This document shows positions 17,932 through 26,495 of a stretch of 64,000 nt of DNA, one piece after another. The notes beneath the pieces are model-generated. The model had not been told where the DNA came from, searched no databases, and worked only from the letters and a program-made list of their open reading frames with translations. Position 1 is the stretch's first letter. Each line of letters opens with the position of its first letter. The stretch is from Parasedimentitalea maritima (lineage in GTDB: Bacteria > Pseudomonadota > Alphaproteobacteria > Rhodobacterales > Rhodobacteraceae): the NCBI RefSeq assembly GCF_005771405.1, contig NZ_VAUA01000008.1, forward strand, positions 124,001 to 188,000, in the 5' to 3' direction. A program made the translations under genes and the position numbers.

Positions 17932-18263
17932 GCCATAGCGGCGACGACTGGGGCGAAGGCAGGCAGCGAACGGCGCTATTTGTTGAACGCAAGGCCTATC
18001 GACGTCGTCGTCTTATGGATATTGCACGACTGTTACCGTTGTTTGGGGCGCTACTTTTTCTGGTACCGCTGATGTGGCCAAATCCTGATCCCTATCCCGC
18101 ACCGGATACGTCAGGTGGGAAACCTATTTCCGAAGCCATAACCTACCTGTTTACGATTTGGACGTTGTTGATTGTTGCCAGCTTTGTGTTTGGGGTGGCT
18201 GTACGCCGGTGGGCGGAAAACTGGACTGAAGGTACCGACAAACCTGGTGAGGAAGCGCCCTAA
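17928..18263 (+). CDS. small two-pass membrane protein between receiver and kinase
   Basis: A 111-residue protein with a basic N-terminal region (RKAYRRRRLMD) and two hydrophobic segments (IARLLPLFGALLFLVPLMW and YLFTIWTLLIVASFVFGVAV). No recognised domain. It overlaps the receiver gene by 4 bases and the kinase gene by 1 base, so it is translationally coupled to both. Such small two-TM proteins often lie next to sodium/solute-symporter-type kinases or transporters and may be an accessory subunit; that is inference. Confidence 0.82.
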   Translation: MSHSGDDWGEGRQRTALFVERKAYRRRRLMDIARLLPLFGALLFLVPLMWPNPDPYPAPDTSGGKPISEAITYLFTIWTLLIVASFVFGVAVRRWAENWTEGTDKPGEEAP

Positions 18264-20941
18264 TGGCTTCGCTGAATGTGCTCGTTGCGGTGTGTTTGGT
18301 CTATGTCGCTCTCTTGTTCATTGTGGCCTTTGCCGCTGACCGCAAGGCCAGTAGGGGACATCGGTCCGCCTGGTTGCGGTCACCGTTGATCTATACACTA
18401 TCGCTTTCGATCTATTGTACAGCTTGGACTTTTTACGGTGCGGTTGGGTATGCGGCGCGATCTGGGCTCGAGTTTATTACAATCTATCTAGGGCCAACGC
18501 TGGTAATGATCGGTTGGTGGTGGGGGCTGCGCAAACTGGTCCGAATTGGGCGCAGCCAGCGGGTCACTTCGATAGCTGACCTGATCTCCGCGCGCTACGG
18601 AAAGTCAAACACGCTTGCAATCTGTGTAACCATCTTGGCCGTAATTGGCGTGACTCCGTATATTGCGTTGCAACTGCAGTCGATCACGCTGTCATTTGCC
18701 ACTTTTGCCGAGGCTGATCCCGCACGGCAGCTCTATGAAACCACAACTGTGTTCTGGGTTGCAGCGGGGTTGGCGGTGTTTGCCATTTTGTTTGGAACCC
18801 GTAACTTGAACGCAAATGAACGCCACCATGGGGTGGTGACTGCTGTTGCTCTGGAGGCGGTGGTCAAGTTGGTAGCCCTGCTGGCGGTGGGAATTTTCGT
18901 GGTTTGGGGGCTGTCCGATGGTATTGGTGAAACCATGGCCCGCGTGGATGCCTCGCAGATCGGTCAATGGCAAATGCAAGGCGACCGCTGGGCCACCATA
19001 ACCTTTTTGTCTGCAGCGGCCTTCGTTTGCCTGCCGCGCATGTTTCAGGTCATGGTGGTTGAAAATGAAGATGAGCGGCATCTGCGTGTCGCGGCATGGG
19101 CTTTTCCGCTATATCTGCTCTTGATGAGCCTGTTTGTTGTCCCAATTGCTGCAATTGGGCTGGAGCTGTTGCCCGTAGGGGCAAATCCCGATCTGTTTGT
19201 TTTGACCATCCCCCTCAGCCAAGGTCGTGATGGGCTGGCTATGCTATCTTTCTTGGGCGGGTTTTCGTCGGCGACTTCGATGGTTATTGTCGCTGCGATG
19301 GCATTGTCGACCATGGTTTCCAACCATATCGTGATGCCGATCTGGCTGCGGATGCAGGGACATGGGGCTTCAGTCTCAGGCGATGTTCGCAATGTGGTTC
19401 TGCTTGCGCGCCGGGTGTCGATCGCAGTGATCATGGCTCTGGGGTATTTCTACTACAGGCTGGCTGGCCAGGACGCGGCACTGGCTTCGATTGGCCTGAT
19501 CTCGTTTGCTGGGATTGCGCAAATCCTGCCTGCGCTGGTGGGGGGGCTGTTTTGGCGTGGTGCCACCAGGACCGGGGCACTGGCAGGGTTGTCTCTTGGG
19601 TTTTTGATTTGGCTTTATACTATGCTTCTTCCTGCGCTGGGGGGCGGTCTCTTGCCGGATGCAGTGCTGACTGATGGATTGTTTGGCTTTTCCTGGCTGC
19701 GCCCGCAGGCCCTGTTTGGGATTGAGGGGCTGGATCCAATCGTTCATGCAGTCATGTGGTCTATGGCGTTGAACGCCGCGGCTTTTTGCACTGTATCGCT
19801 GGCGACGTTCCCAAACCCGTTAGAGCGGCTACAGGGAGCGCAATTCGTCAATGTTTTTGATCATTCAGCGGGGCCACGGGGCTGGACCGGGCTGGTCGCG
19901 CAAAGCGAAGACCTGATGGTGATGTCACAGCGGATTTTGGGAGCAGGCGAAGCACAGGACTTTTTCCAGAGCGAAGCCATCCGTCAAGGAAGTCACGGTG
20001 GGCTCCCAGAACCAACACCAGCGTTTCTGGAGCGATTGGAGCGAGAGTTGAGTGGATCAGTTGGTGCCGCAGCTGCGCACGCGATGGTTGGCCAGATCGC
20101 CGGAGGGTCGTCGGTATCGGTAGAGGACCTCTTGGCTGTGGCGGATGAAACAGCACAGATGTTGGAATACTCTGGTCAGTTAGAAGTGCAATCCAAAGAA
20201 TTATCGCGCACCGCTAAGAAGTTGAGGGAAACAAATGAAAAACTGACCCAAATTTCACAGCAAAAGGACGCTTTTCTAAGCCAGGTGAGCCACGAATTGC
20301 GTACACCTATGACCTCGATCCGTGCGTTTTCAGAGATCCTGCGAGACACCGAAGGTGGGAGTGAAGAGGATACCGTTCGCCATGCGAGCATTATACATGA
20401 TGAAGCCCTACGGTTGACTAGATTGTTGAACGACCTGCTGGATCTGAGTGTTCTGGAAAGTGGTCAAGTGAGCCTTAACATGACTGTTGGTAGCCTGGGG
20501 GAGGTGCTTGACCATGCTGTGTCAACTGCGCTGGCAGGATCAGATAAACCGTTGAACGTCATTCGCCACCCATCGACGGAAGTGGTGCGGATTTCGTCTG
20601 ATTTGGATCGCTTGTCACAAGTTTTTATCAACTTGATCGCTAATGCTCAGAAATATTGCGATGCTGAGAACCCGGAAATTAGCATCGTGGCGTCAACCAG
20701 ATATGGGCGGTTACGGATTGATTTTCTAGACAATGGCAGCGGAATACCGCGGGCTTCGCAGCAACTAATTTTTGAAAAATTCTCGAGGGTTAGCCCCGAA
20801 AAAGCCGGTGGAGCAGGTCTGGGACTGGCGATTTGTCGTGAGATTATGCTGCGTTTGGGTGGCGATGTGCGTTACCTGTCCGGGCATCCTGGCGGCGCCT
20901 TTCGGGTTTCCTTGCCATTAGCACCAGATTTGGTCACCTAA
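18263..20941 (+). CDS. histidine kinase with N-terminal sodium/solute-symporter domain (CbrA-like)
   Basis: An 892-residue fusion. The first ~530 residues are a polytopic sodium:solute-symporter-like domain (SLSIYCTAWTFYGAVGYAAR, FLGGFSSATSMVIVAAMA, ISFAGIAQILPALVGGLFW). A coiled-coil linker around 630-665 follows, then a HisKA domain with phospho-His677 in SHELRTP and a HATPase with N-box NLIANAQKYC, G1 DNGSGIP, F-box FEKFSRV and G2 GAGLGLAI. This is the CbrA arrangement, where the transporter part senses or moves a solute and the kinase signals nutrient state. It follows a single-domain receiver and a small membrane gene, and its start overlaps the latter's stop. Confidence 0.93.
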   Translation: MASLNVLVAVCLVYVALLFIVAFAADRKASRGHRSAWLRSPLIYTLSLSIYCTAWTFYGAVGYAARSGLEFITIYLGPTLVMIGWWWGLRKLVRIGRSQRVTSIADLISARYGKSNTLAICVTILAVIGVTPYIALQLQSITLSFATFAEADPARQLYETTTVFWVAAGLAVFAILFGTRNLNANERHHGVVTAVALEAVVKLVALLAVGIFVVWGLSDGIGETMARVDASQIGQWQMQGDRWATITFLSAAAFVCLPRMFQVMVVENEDERHLRVAAWAFPLYLLLMSLFVVPIAAIGLELLPVGANPDLFVLTIPLSQGRDGLAMLSFLGGFSSATSMVIVAAMALSTMVSNHIVMPIWLRMQGHGASVSGDVRNVVLLARRVSIAVIMALGYFYYRLAGQDAALASIGLISFAGIAQILPALVGGLFWRGATRTGALAGLSLGFLIWLYTMLLPALGGGLLPDAVLTDGLFGFSWLRPQALFGIEGLDPIVHAVMWSMALNAAAFCTVSLATFPNPLERLQGAQFVNVFDHSAGPRGWTGLVAQSEDLMVMSQRILGAGEAQDFFQSEAIRQGSHGGLPEPTPAFLERLERELSGSVGAAAAHAMVGQIAGGSSVSVEDLLAVADETAQMLEYSGQLEVQSKELSRTAKKLRETNEKLTQISQQKDAFLSQVSHELRTPMTSIRAFSEILRDTEGGSEEDTVRHASIIHDEALRLTRLLNDLLDLSVLESGQVSLNMTVGSLGEVLDHAVSTALAGSDKPLNVIRHPSTEVVRISSDLDRLSQVFINLIANAQKYCDAENPEISIVASTRYGRLRIDFLDNGSGIPRASQQLIFEKFSRVSPEKAGGAGLGLAICREIMLRLGGDVRYLSGHPGGAFRVSLPLAPDLVT

Positions 20942-21023
20942 GACGACGTTTATAAAGACTATAGTAACCAACTACGCGCTAAAAGATATCTAAAGGGGCG
21001 CAGAAGGTGTTGGTTGGGAGCCT

Positions 21024-22364
21024 ATGTCAGACATTACAACAGCAGAAACAGCGGATGGCGGTGCAAGTGTTCTTGCACGCAAACTGGCTGTCGCACGCGA
21101 GGGGACCAGCGGAATTTCCAGCTCGGTCACTCTCAAGGCGCTGCGCCGTTCGCTTGCGAGAGCGGCTGCTGATCTGTGCGAACTACCAGTTGCGGTCATT
21201 GCGGCTCGCCAAGTAAATTGCGCGCCGGAAGACCTCAACCGCCATCTGTCTGACGAAGATCTGCTGGTGGTGCTAGATGGTCCGAATGGGCGCATCGGTG
21301 CGGCAACGTTGGATGCTGCAACAGTTACAGCACTTATACAGCAGCAGACCATGGGGCAGGTGATGGGCAAGGCGCCCACCGAACGTCACTATACATCGAC
21401 TGATGCGGCGATGACCGCCGAATTTATCGATCGGGCGTTTGCCAAGGCTGTAATGATGCTTGAAACTCAAGCAGATTTGCCTTTGTTTGATGGTTTCCGA
21501 TTTGGCGCGCGGATAGAAGATACGCGTAACCTTTTGCTTGGTCTCGAAGCAGATGACTACCGTGTCATTGAAATGACTCTGGACTTGTCATGTGGTGCTA
21601 TGCAGGGCGCTATGACGCTGATCCTGCCTGAGCCAACAGATGAAGATTTAGGCAAAGATGGCCAAGCAGGCGCAATGGCTTTTGGGCCGTCTCTTGGTAG
21701 TAACATGGGGAACATGCGGGTCGATTTGAGCGCAGTATTGTGTAAGATGCAGGTCCCCTTAAACGAGTTCTCAAGCCTCCAAGTTGGTGATGTGTTGTCC
21801 TTGGATCAGGCCTTTTTATATGAAACCGATCTTATTGCCATCAATGGGCAAAGCATTTCTGGGGGACGGTTAGGACAAATAAACGGTGCTCGTGCTGTCC
21901 GATTGAGTGATTCCGGTAACGGCCTGGACGGAGGCAATGCCACCGAAGGACAAGCGTTTTCATCCGCGATCGGGTCTGATCTACCAATGGAGCAAATCAA
22001 CGAACCCGCGCCGCTTGATCTTGGCATCGCAGCTCAAGGTCTCCAAGATCCTGCAGATGGTCTTGGAATGGCACCGATGGGTGACCTACCAACGGGCGAT
22101 TTGCCGATGGGTGACTTGCCAATGGGCGACCTACCACCAATGGGTGACCTACCACCAATGGGCGACCTACCACCAATGGGTGACCTACCACCAATGGGTG
22201 ACCTACCACCAATGGGTGACTTACCAATGGCAGGTATGGACGATATGCCCGCCCTGTTGGGTGCCGACTCAGAGGGCAATCTGGGTGGTTTTGATCAGGG
22301 TGACGCGATGGCAGAAATTACAGAATTGGCCGGTTTGGGCGATGGCCTTCCGGACCCTCTCTGA
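21024..22364 (+). CDS. FliM/FliN (SpoA) domain protein with PMGDLP repeats
   Basis: A 446-residue protein. The N-terminal ~230 residues resemble FliM-like motor-switch proteins, and a SpoA (FliM/FliN C-terminal) domain is visible at about 230-295 (MRVDLSAVLCKMQVPL, LQVGDVLSLDQAF, NGQSISGGRLGQINGARAV). The C-terminal 150 residues are low complexity with a tandem PMGDLP repeat at about 350-402 and an acidic tail. It does not sit in a flagellar gene cluster but follows a receiver/kinase pair after 82 bases. Acting as the target of the CheY-like receiver is a reasonable inference; a role in the flagellar motor is the main alternative. Confidence 0.85.
   Translation: MSDITTAETADGGASVLARKLAVAREGTSGISSSVTLKALRRSLARAAADLCELPVAVIAARQVNCAPEDLNRHLSDEDLLVVLDGPNGRIGAATLDAATVTALIQQQTMGQVMGKAPTERHYTSTDAAMTAEFIDRAFAKAVMMLETQADLPLFDGFRFGARIEDTRNLLLGLEADDYRVIEMTLDLSCGAMQGAMTLILPEPTDEDLGKDGQAGAMAFGPSLGSNMGNMRVDLSAVLCKMQVPLNEFSSLQVGDVLSLDQAFLYETDLIAINGQSISGGRLGQINGARAVRLSDSGNGLDGGNATEGQAFSSAIGSDLPMEQINEPAPLDLGIAAQGLQDPADGLGMAPMGDLPTGDLPMGDLPMGDLPPMGDLPPMGDLPPMGDLPPMGDLPPMGDLPMAGMDDMPALLGADSEGNLGGFDQGDAMAEITELAGLGDGLPDPL
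22137..22226 (+). repeat. five tandem 18-bp repeats encoding PMGDLP
   Basis: Five consecutive 18-bp units close to CCAATGGGTGACCTACCA, each encoding PMGDLP, sit inside the FliM-like gene. Shorter, diverged units (GDLP, MGDLP) precede them from about 22,075. Near identity at the DNA level suggests recent expansion by slippage or unequal crossover; units stay in frame. Confidence 0.95.
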
Positions 22365-22389
22365 TCGTTACCTAGGCGTTCGAAAAATA

Positions 22390-22424
22390 AACAACGCTCC
22401 GACTGTTAAGTCCGGAGCGTTGTT
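22390..22424 (+). terminator. terminator after the FliM-like gene
   Basis: A 12-bp stem (AACAACGCTCCG / CGGAGCGTTGTT) with an 11-base loop and a T-rich tail lies 25 bases after the stop. The opposite strand is A-rich on the other side, so it may work for the convergent TIGR01244 gene as well. Confidence 0.85.
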
Positions 22425-22445
22425 TTATAAAATAACAACAATAGA

Positions 22446-22874
22446 TCAGCTTTTGACGTGCAACTCGTCTAAAGCCGGACGTAAGTTTTCCAGCTGATAT
22501 CCTGCTGCAGCAGTCATGTTCAAAATTGTGTCCGAATTCATCTCGCCTGCATGACCCAGTGCCCAAACAACAGAACAGCGGGTGCCAGAGGCGCAATAGG
22601 CTAGCACGGGCCCGTCACAGACCTCTGCCAATTGCCGTTGTTTGTTTACATTGTCTGCCGTCATGGTCTGATGTGTGAGCGGGAGTTCTTCAAACCGCAG
22701 CCCTGCGGCTTCAGCGGCAGCACGGATTCTTTCGGCCTGATGGCTTGGTGGTACTTCTGCATCGGGCCGGTTGCAAATCACTGCCTTGAAGCCAGCCTTG
22801 GCCAGCGCGGGCAGATCCTCGGCCGCAATTTGCGGCGAGACGAAATAGCGGGGGGTGATAGAACGTGGATCCAT
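22446..22874 (-). CDS. TIGR01244 family sulfur transferase / phosphatase-like protein
   Basis: A 142-residue protein of the DUF442/TIGR01244 family, which has a dual-specificity-phosphatase-like fold and is found as a domain in Blh and alone beside sulfide-oxidation genes. The active-site loop is AYCASGTRCS with the nucleophilic Cys followed by a Cx5R-type arrangement. N-terminal DPRSITPRYFVSPQIAAEDL and FKAVICNRPDAE are typical. It is the last gene of a leftward cluster with two YeeE/YedE membrane genes and an MBL persulfide-dioxygenase-like gene, supporting a role in sulfide/persulfide metabolism. Confidence 0.88.
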   Translation of the reverse strand: MDPRSITPRYFVSPQIAAEDLPALAKAGFKAVICNRPDAEVPPSHQAERIRAAAEAAGLRFEELPLTHQTMTADNVNKQRQLAEVCDGPVLAYCASGTRCSVVWALGHAGEMNSDTILNMTAAAGYQLENLRPALDELHVKS

Positions 22875-22884
22875 ATCAGAACCT

Positions 22885-23316
22885 TTACGCCTTTGCCGCT
22901 ATTTGGTCTAGTTGTTCGCCAATTTTAGGCGCTGCAACCATACCAGCAATCATTGCGAGCATGAACAACACGCCTTCCCAGCCGTTGTAGGTGATCGACG
23001 CAATCACAGGTCCGGGGCACAATCCCACCAACCCCCAACCCATACCAAACATGACGGATCCAGTTATCAGCCGGTGGTCGAGTTCTGGACGGGCCGGTGA
23101 TGGAAATGCACCGCCCACCAGTGGTGCACGTCCTTTGGTGAACTGCCAGGCAATGAACATTGGTATGATGGCGCCCCCCATTACAAATGCAAGAGTTGGA
23201 TCCCAATCACCAAATACGTCTAGCCATCCCTGTACCTTAATGGTGTCGGTCATGCCTGAGATGAAAAGACCAGCGCCAAATAGCCCACCGGCAAGAAAAG
23301 AGAAAAACAACCGCAT
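22885..23316 (-). CDS. YeeE/YedE-type (DUF6691) sulfur transport membrane protein
   Basis: A 143-residue membrane protein with four hydrophobic segments. It contains GAGLFISGMTDTIKVQGWLD near the N-terminus and the conserved MGWGLVGLCPGPVI with a channel cysteine, as in YeeE-type thiosulfate permeases. The start ATG at 23316 overlaps the upstream gene's stop by one base. Together with that gene it makes up the two halves of a full-length YeeE channel. It may import thiosulfate or export sulfur species for the neighbouring persulfide dioxygenase; this is inferred from context. Confidence 0.88.
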   Translation of the reverse strand: MRLFFSFLAGGLFGAGLFISGMTDTIKVQGWLDVFGDWDPTLAFVMGGAIIPMFIAWQFTKGRAPLVGGAFPSPARPELDHRLITGSVMFGMGWGLVGLCPGPVIASITYNGWEGVLFMLAMIAGMVAAPKIGEQLDQIAAKA

Positions 23317-23744
23317 TAGATCACTCCCAGAACATGGCGAAAGACAACCAGGGTCATTCCGCCTGCCAGAATATAGAAAACAGTGGCCACGATGCCGCGC
23401 AATGAAAGGCGTGAAATGCCGCAAACGCCATGGCCAGATGTGCAGCCATTGGCAATACGGGTGCCAAGACCAACAAGTAGGCCTGCGGCAATGATGAGAG
23501 GCACGTTGTCGGTCATGTGAGTGTTGGTTTTGATCAAGAACAGCGAAGACAGAACCAAAGGCAGTAAAATAACACCAGCAAGAAAAACCAGTTTTTCGGC
23601 CGCACTTTTGCGGCCACTGCCATCGACCAGCCCGCCTAAAATGCCACTTGCTCCCATGATGCGGCCATTGCCCAGTAGATAGACAGCGCCACCCATTCCG
23701 ATAAGCCCGCCGCCAGCAAGCCCCCAGATCCAATCTGTTTCCAT
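23316..23744 (-). CDS. YeeE/YedE family membrane protein
   Basis: A 142-residue membrane protein starting at [20 protein letters not shown] (23744); the longer frame to 23813 is hydrophilic and unlikely. It contains the family motif [21 protein letters not shown] with two cysteines, matching the first half-channel of YeeE/YedE transporters. Its stop overlaps the start of the second half by one base. The pair plus the MBL hydrolase upstream and TIGR01244 protein downstream is a recurring arrangement for sulfide/persulfide handling. Confidence 0.9.
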   Translation of the reverse strand: METDWIWGLAGGGLIGMGGAVYLLGNGRIMGASGILGGLVDGSGRKSAAEKLVFLAGVILLPLVLSSLFLIKTNTHMTDNVPLIIAAGLLVGLGTRIANGCTSGHGVCGISRLSLRGIVATVFYILAGGMTLVVFRHVLGVI

Positions 23745-23824
23745 GACGTAAGTCCTTATTGTGCGCGAAGATATGCCATTGTCCGGATTGACCGAGCTAG
23801 CGGTTAATCCCAATGTCGCGGGTA

Positions 23825-24688
23825 CTAGATTTTGTTGATCGGCAACTTCAGAAACACATCGCCCTGTTCATCAGGTTCAGGCATTTGGCCTGCGCGCATG
23901 TTCACCTGCAACGATGGCAAAATCAATTTTGGCATGCCTAAAGTTGCATCGCGCGAATCTCGCATCTTGGTGAAATCTTCGATGCTGCGCCCATTGCCAA
24001 TATGAACGTTTAGAGCTTTTTGCTCGCCAACAGTTGTTTCCCAGGCAAACTCGTCCCGGCCTGGTGCCTTATAGTCGTGACAGACAAAAATCCGGGTTTC
24101 GTCAGGCAATGCCAGGATTTTTTGGATCGAGGCGTAAAGCTGTGCGGATGAACCGCCAGGGAAATCACAGCGCGCTGTGCCGAAATCTGGCATGAACAGG
24201 GTGTCCCCGACAAAAGCGGCGTCGCCAATTACATATGTCATACAAGCTGGCGTATGTCCGGGTGTGTGCAGTACGTCTGCCTGCATCTGGCCAATGTTAA
24301 AGCTGTCACCATGGGACAAAAGGGCGTCAAACTGGCTGCCATCACGTTGGAATTCGGTGCCCTCATTGAAGACCTTACCAAAGGTGTCCTGTACCACGGT
24401 AATGTTTGCGCCGATGCCAATTTTCCCACCCAGTTTTTCTTGTAAATAGGGGGCGGCAGATAGGTGATCGGCATGGACATGACTTTCCAGAACCCAGTCT
24501 AGTGTCAAGGCTTGTTCAGTGATCCAGCTGATGATAATGTCCGCCGAGGCTGTATTGGTGCGACCAGAAGCATGGTCAAAATCAAGCACCGGGTCGATGA
24601 TGGCACAAGCACTGCTTTGCGGATCGCGGGCGACATATGAGACTGTATTTGTAGCTTCGTCAAAAAATGCTTTTACAAGTGGCGTCAT
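23825..24688 (-). CDS. MBL-fold hydrolase, persulfide dioxygenase-like
   Basis: A 287-residue metallo-beta-lactamase-fold protein related to ETHE1/Blh persulfide dioxygenases, which oxidise glutathione persulfide to sulfite with a single iron. The metal-binding HVHADHL motif is at about residues 71-77, followed by LHTPGHTPAC, VGDTLFMPDFGTARCDFPGG (the TARCDF segment is typical of this subgroup) and FVCHDYK. The start ATG at 24688 has GGAGAGAG upstream; the TTG at 24709 was rejected. It heads the leftward cluster with two YeeE/YedE genes and the TIGR01244 gene. Confidence 0.9.
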   Translation of the reverse strand: MTPLVKAFFDEATNTVSYVARDPQSSACAIIDPVLDFDHASGRTNTASADIIISWITEQALTLDWVLESHVHADHLSAAPYLQEKLGGKIGIGANITVVQDTFGKVFNEGTEFQRDGSQFDALLSHGDSFNIGQMQADVLHTPGHTPACMTYVIGDAAFVGDTLFMPDFGTARCDFPGGSSAQLYASIQKILALPDETRIFVCHDYKAPGRDEFAWETTVGEQKALNVHIGNGRSIEDFTKMRDSRDATLGMPKLILPSLQVNMRAGQMPEPDEQGDVFLKLPINKI

Positions 24689-24962
24689 AGTCTCTCTCCG
24701 TTCAGTCAATTAATCATATAGCGATATCAGAATGTGTATCAAGAGGCATGTTAGGTAGGTTGAGCACAAAGGTGTCATTGGACCGAACAATACAATGTAA
24801 GGTCTGCAATTGTGATCATTGATCCAGTGGGCGGAAATGGTTTCCGTCTTTCTTCGCAATGCCATCGTAAATAAGGTGTGTAATCGCGAAGTTGTCGTTG
24901 GATTTGTATTTTCAGTAGGAAACGGCGTGTCATTCTGAGTTGAAAAAGGAAGGGGCCGTCAA

Positions 24963-25178
24963 ATGAAGACAACCGAGCTACTGCAAGCAGCCGAAAGGTT
25001 GGAGGAGCGCATTGTCGGCGCCAGTATGACTGCCCGACAGGCCTTGCAGCCGGAATTCAACGAAGTATTGAGCCAATTGCGCGCGAGCGGCATAGAGGTG
25101 CCATCACGGTTGACTAAGCTGGATAGAGAATTGGGCGAAGAGGCGATCGAAGCTTATTTTGAGAGCTATACAGCGTGA
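24963..25178 (+). CDS. small conserved-looking protein of unknown function
   Basis: A 71-residue, mostly helical, acidic protein preceded by a clear ribosome-binding sequence (AAAGGAAGGGG). I do not recognise a domain. Leucine-rich heptad-like spacing (LLQAAERLEERI, EVLSQLRASGIEVP) suggests a small helical bundle or protein-binding role. Its 3' end faces the end of the convergent membrane-protein gene 6 bases away. Confidence 0.65.
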   Translation: MKTTELLQAAERLEERIVGASMTARQALQPEFNEVLSQLRASGIEVPSRLTKLDRELGEEAIEAYFESYTA

Positions 25179-25184
25179 AAAAGC

Positions 25185-25403
25185 TCAACCGAGCAAAACG
25201 CCAACTATGACCAGCATGAGACCTAACATCGAAAGCAGAAGGGCACCCAGGTTGTAGGGCAAAACCGACTGCACCACTGCGCGCAGCGATTCGTCGTCCA
25301 ATTTCTGTTTACGGGCCCGCATAACGCGTAGGATGCACCAGATCAGGCCAAGCAAACCGGCAATGGAAATGGCGGCGCCTATCCAGACTAGAATTTCAAA
25401 CAT
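25185..25403 (-). CDS. small two-pass membrane protein
   Basis: A 72-residue protein with two hydrophobic helices (VWIGAAISIAGLLGLIWCILRV and LGALLLSMLGLMLVIVGVLLG) separated by a charged loop rich in Lys/Arg and Asp/Glu. This pattern recurs as an uncharacterised small membrane protein in Rhodobacteraceae. No function can be given. It is divergent from the gapR gene about 140 bases away. Confidence 0.72.
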   Translation of the reverse strand: MFEILVWIGAAISIAGLLGLIWCILRVMRARKQKLDDESLRAVVQSVLPYNLGALLLSMLGLMLVIVGVLLG

Positions 25404-25543
25404 GGCCGGGCTCCTATGAACTGTCCGCGATCGCGCCTAAAGGATTGGCGAAGAACCTGCAAGGGCCGCCGGTCCAATCGCAGCTTGCAGTGACAGGTGA
25501 TGGCCTGTATTCCGACCACAAAATTCCTACCGCGACGGAGCTG

Positions 25544-25810
25544 ATGATGGATGTGACCGAACAAGAAAAAAGCGACAGCTATCGTGTAACAGCCGGGGAG
25601 CTGCGCCAATTTGTCGAGCGGCTGGAACGGCTGGATTCTGAAAAGAAAGACCTTGCAGAGCAAATGAAAGAGGTCATGGCAGAGGCCAAAGGACGCGGTT
25701 ACGACACCAAAGTAATTCGCAAGTTGGTGGCACTGCGCAAACGCGACAAAGATGACATTGCCGAAGAAGAGGCAGTGTTGGAGATGTATAAAGAAGCGTT
25801 GGGAATGTGA
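25544..25810 (+). CDS. gapR: GapR-family DNA-binding protein (DUF2312)
   Basis: The core MKEVMAEAKGRGYDTKVIRK and KRDKDDIAEEEAVLEMYKEALG is diagnostic for GapR/DUF2312, a small alphaproteobacterial nucleoid protein that, in Caulobacter, encircles overtwisted DNA ahead of polymerases and supports topoisomerase action. Starting at 25544 (or the next ATG at 25547) gives 87-88 residues, the family length; GGAG is just upstream. The frame extends back to 25445, but that extension is not family-like. It is followed by an intrinsic terminator. Confidence 0.92.
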   Translation: MMDVTEQEKSDSYRVTAGELRQFVERLERLDSEKKDLAEQMKEVMAEAKGRGYDTKVIRKLVALRKRDKDDIAEEEAVLEMYKEALGM

Positions 25811-25871
25811 ATTTCTGCGTTTGGTGTTTTGGGGCCTAATTTTCCCGCGAAACATAACACACAATGCTTAG

Positions 25872-25900
25872 AAGGGCGGCCATTTAGGCCGTCCTTTTTT
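25872..25900 (+). terminator. gapR terminator
   Basis: A 10-bp stem (AAGGGCGGCC / GGCCGTCCTT, one G-T pair) with a short loop followed by a run of six to seven T, about 60 bases after the gapR stop. Confidence 0.82.
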
Positions 25901-26002
25901 CTTGGAGGCAAGAGTTTGTGAGTCTTGCGATGTTTTAAGCTTGAAATATATTTTCAGATGCAGGATTACTGTAGAGGTAACACTGTGAAAGGAAGACGCG
26001 CC

Positions 26003-26401
26003 ATGGCTACAATTTCTGTACACCCCGAAGGGTGGAAGGTGGCCAAGGGCTATGCCAATGGTATGATAGGCGACGGTCGTGTTTTGTTTGTTGGTGGACA
26101 AATAGGCTGGACTGCACAGCAGGTGTTTGAGGTGCAGGATTTTATCGGCCAGATGAGCCAAGCCTTGCGCAATATTCTGGATGTGGTCGAGACCGCAGGC
26201 GGTACGGCGAGTGATATTACCCGGCTTACATGGTATGTGACTGACAAAGCTGAATATCTGGCGCACCAAGCCGAGGTTGGCCAAGCCTATCGCGCGGTGA
26301 TGGGGTATCATTTCCCTGCAATGACAATGGTTGTGGTCGCGGGCCTGGTTGAAGATGAGGCCAAGATTGAGATCGAGGCGACGGCGATGTTGTCCCATTG
26401 A
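26003..26401 (+). CDS. RidA family protein (RutC-like group possible)
   Basis: A 132-residue RidA-family protein starting at MATISVHPEGWKVAKGYANG. It has the family patterns LFVGGQIGWTAQ, IGQMSQALRNILDVVETAGG, ITRLTWYVTDKAEYL and the C-terminal TMVVVAGLVEDEAKIEIEATAM. A longer frame back to 25925 lies before the AAAGGAAG ribosome-binding site and was rejected. It is close to, but not clearly part of, the pyrimidine locus that starts near 27,200; RutC of the Rut pathway is also a RidA protein. Confidence 0.88.
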   Translation: MATISVHPEGWKVAKGYANGMIGDGRVLFVGGQIGWTAQQVFEVQDFIGQMSQALRNILDVVETAGGTASDITRLTWYVTDKAEYLAHQAEVGQAYRAVMGYHFPAMTMVVVAGLVEDEAKIEIEATAMLSH

Positions 26402-26495
26402 TTGGAAGGCTGATTTTCTAACCACTTTATTGTGATGCAGCTTTTGCAGGTCCGTCATTGTGCTTAACTCTGTTGCAAATCAGATGGAGAACGTG

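Noticed and set aside
22137-22226. Tandem repeat considered as a CRISPR array
   Set aside because: Units are 18 bp, contiguous with no spacers, and in frame with a coding region.
24689-24962. Possible BigR/SqrR operator upstream of the persulfide dioxygenase gene
   Set aside because: The AT-rich stretch has no convincing palindrome and no such regulator gene is present here.
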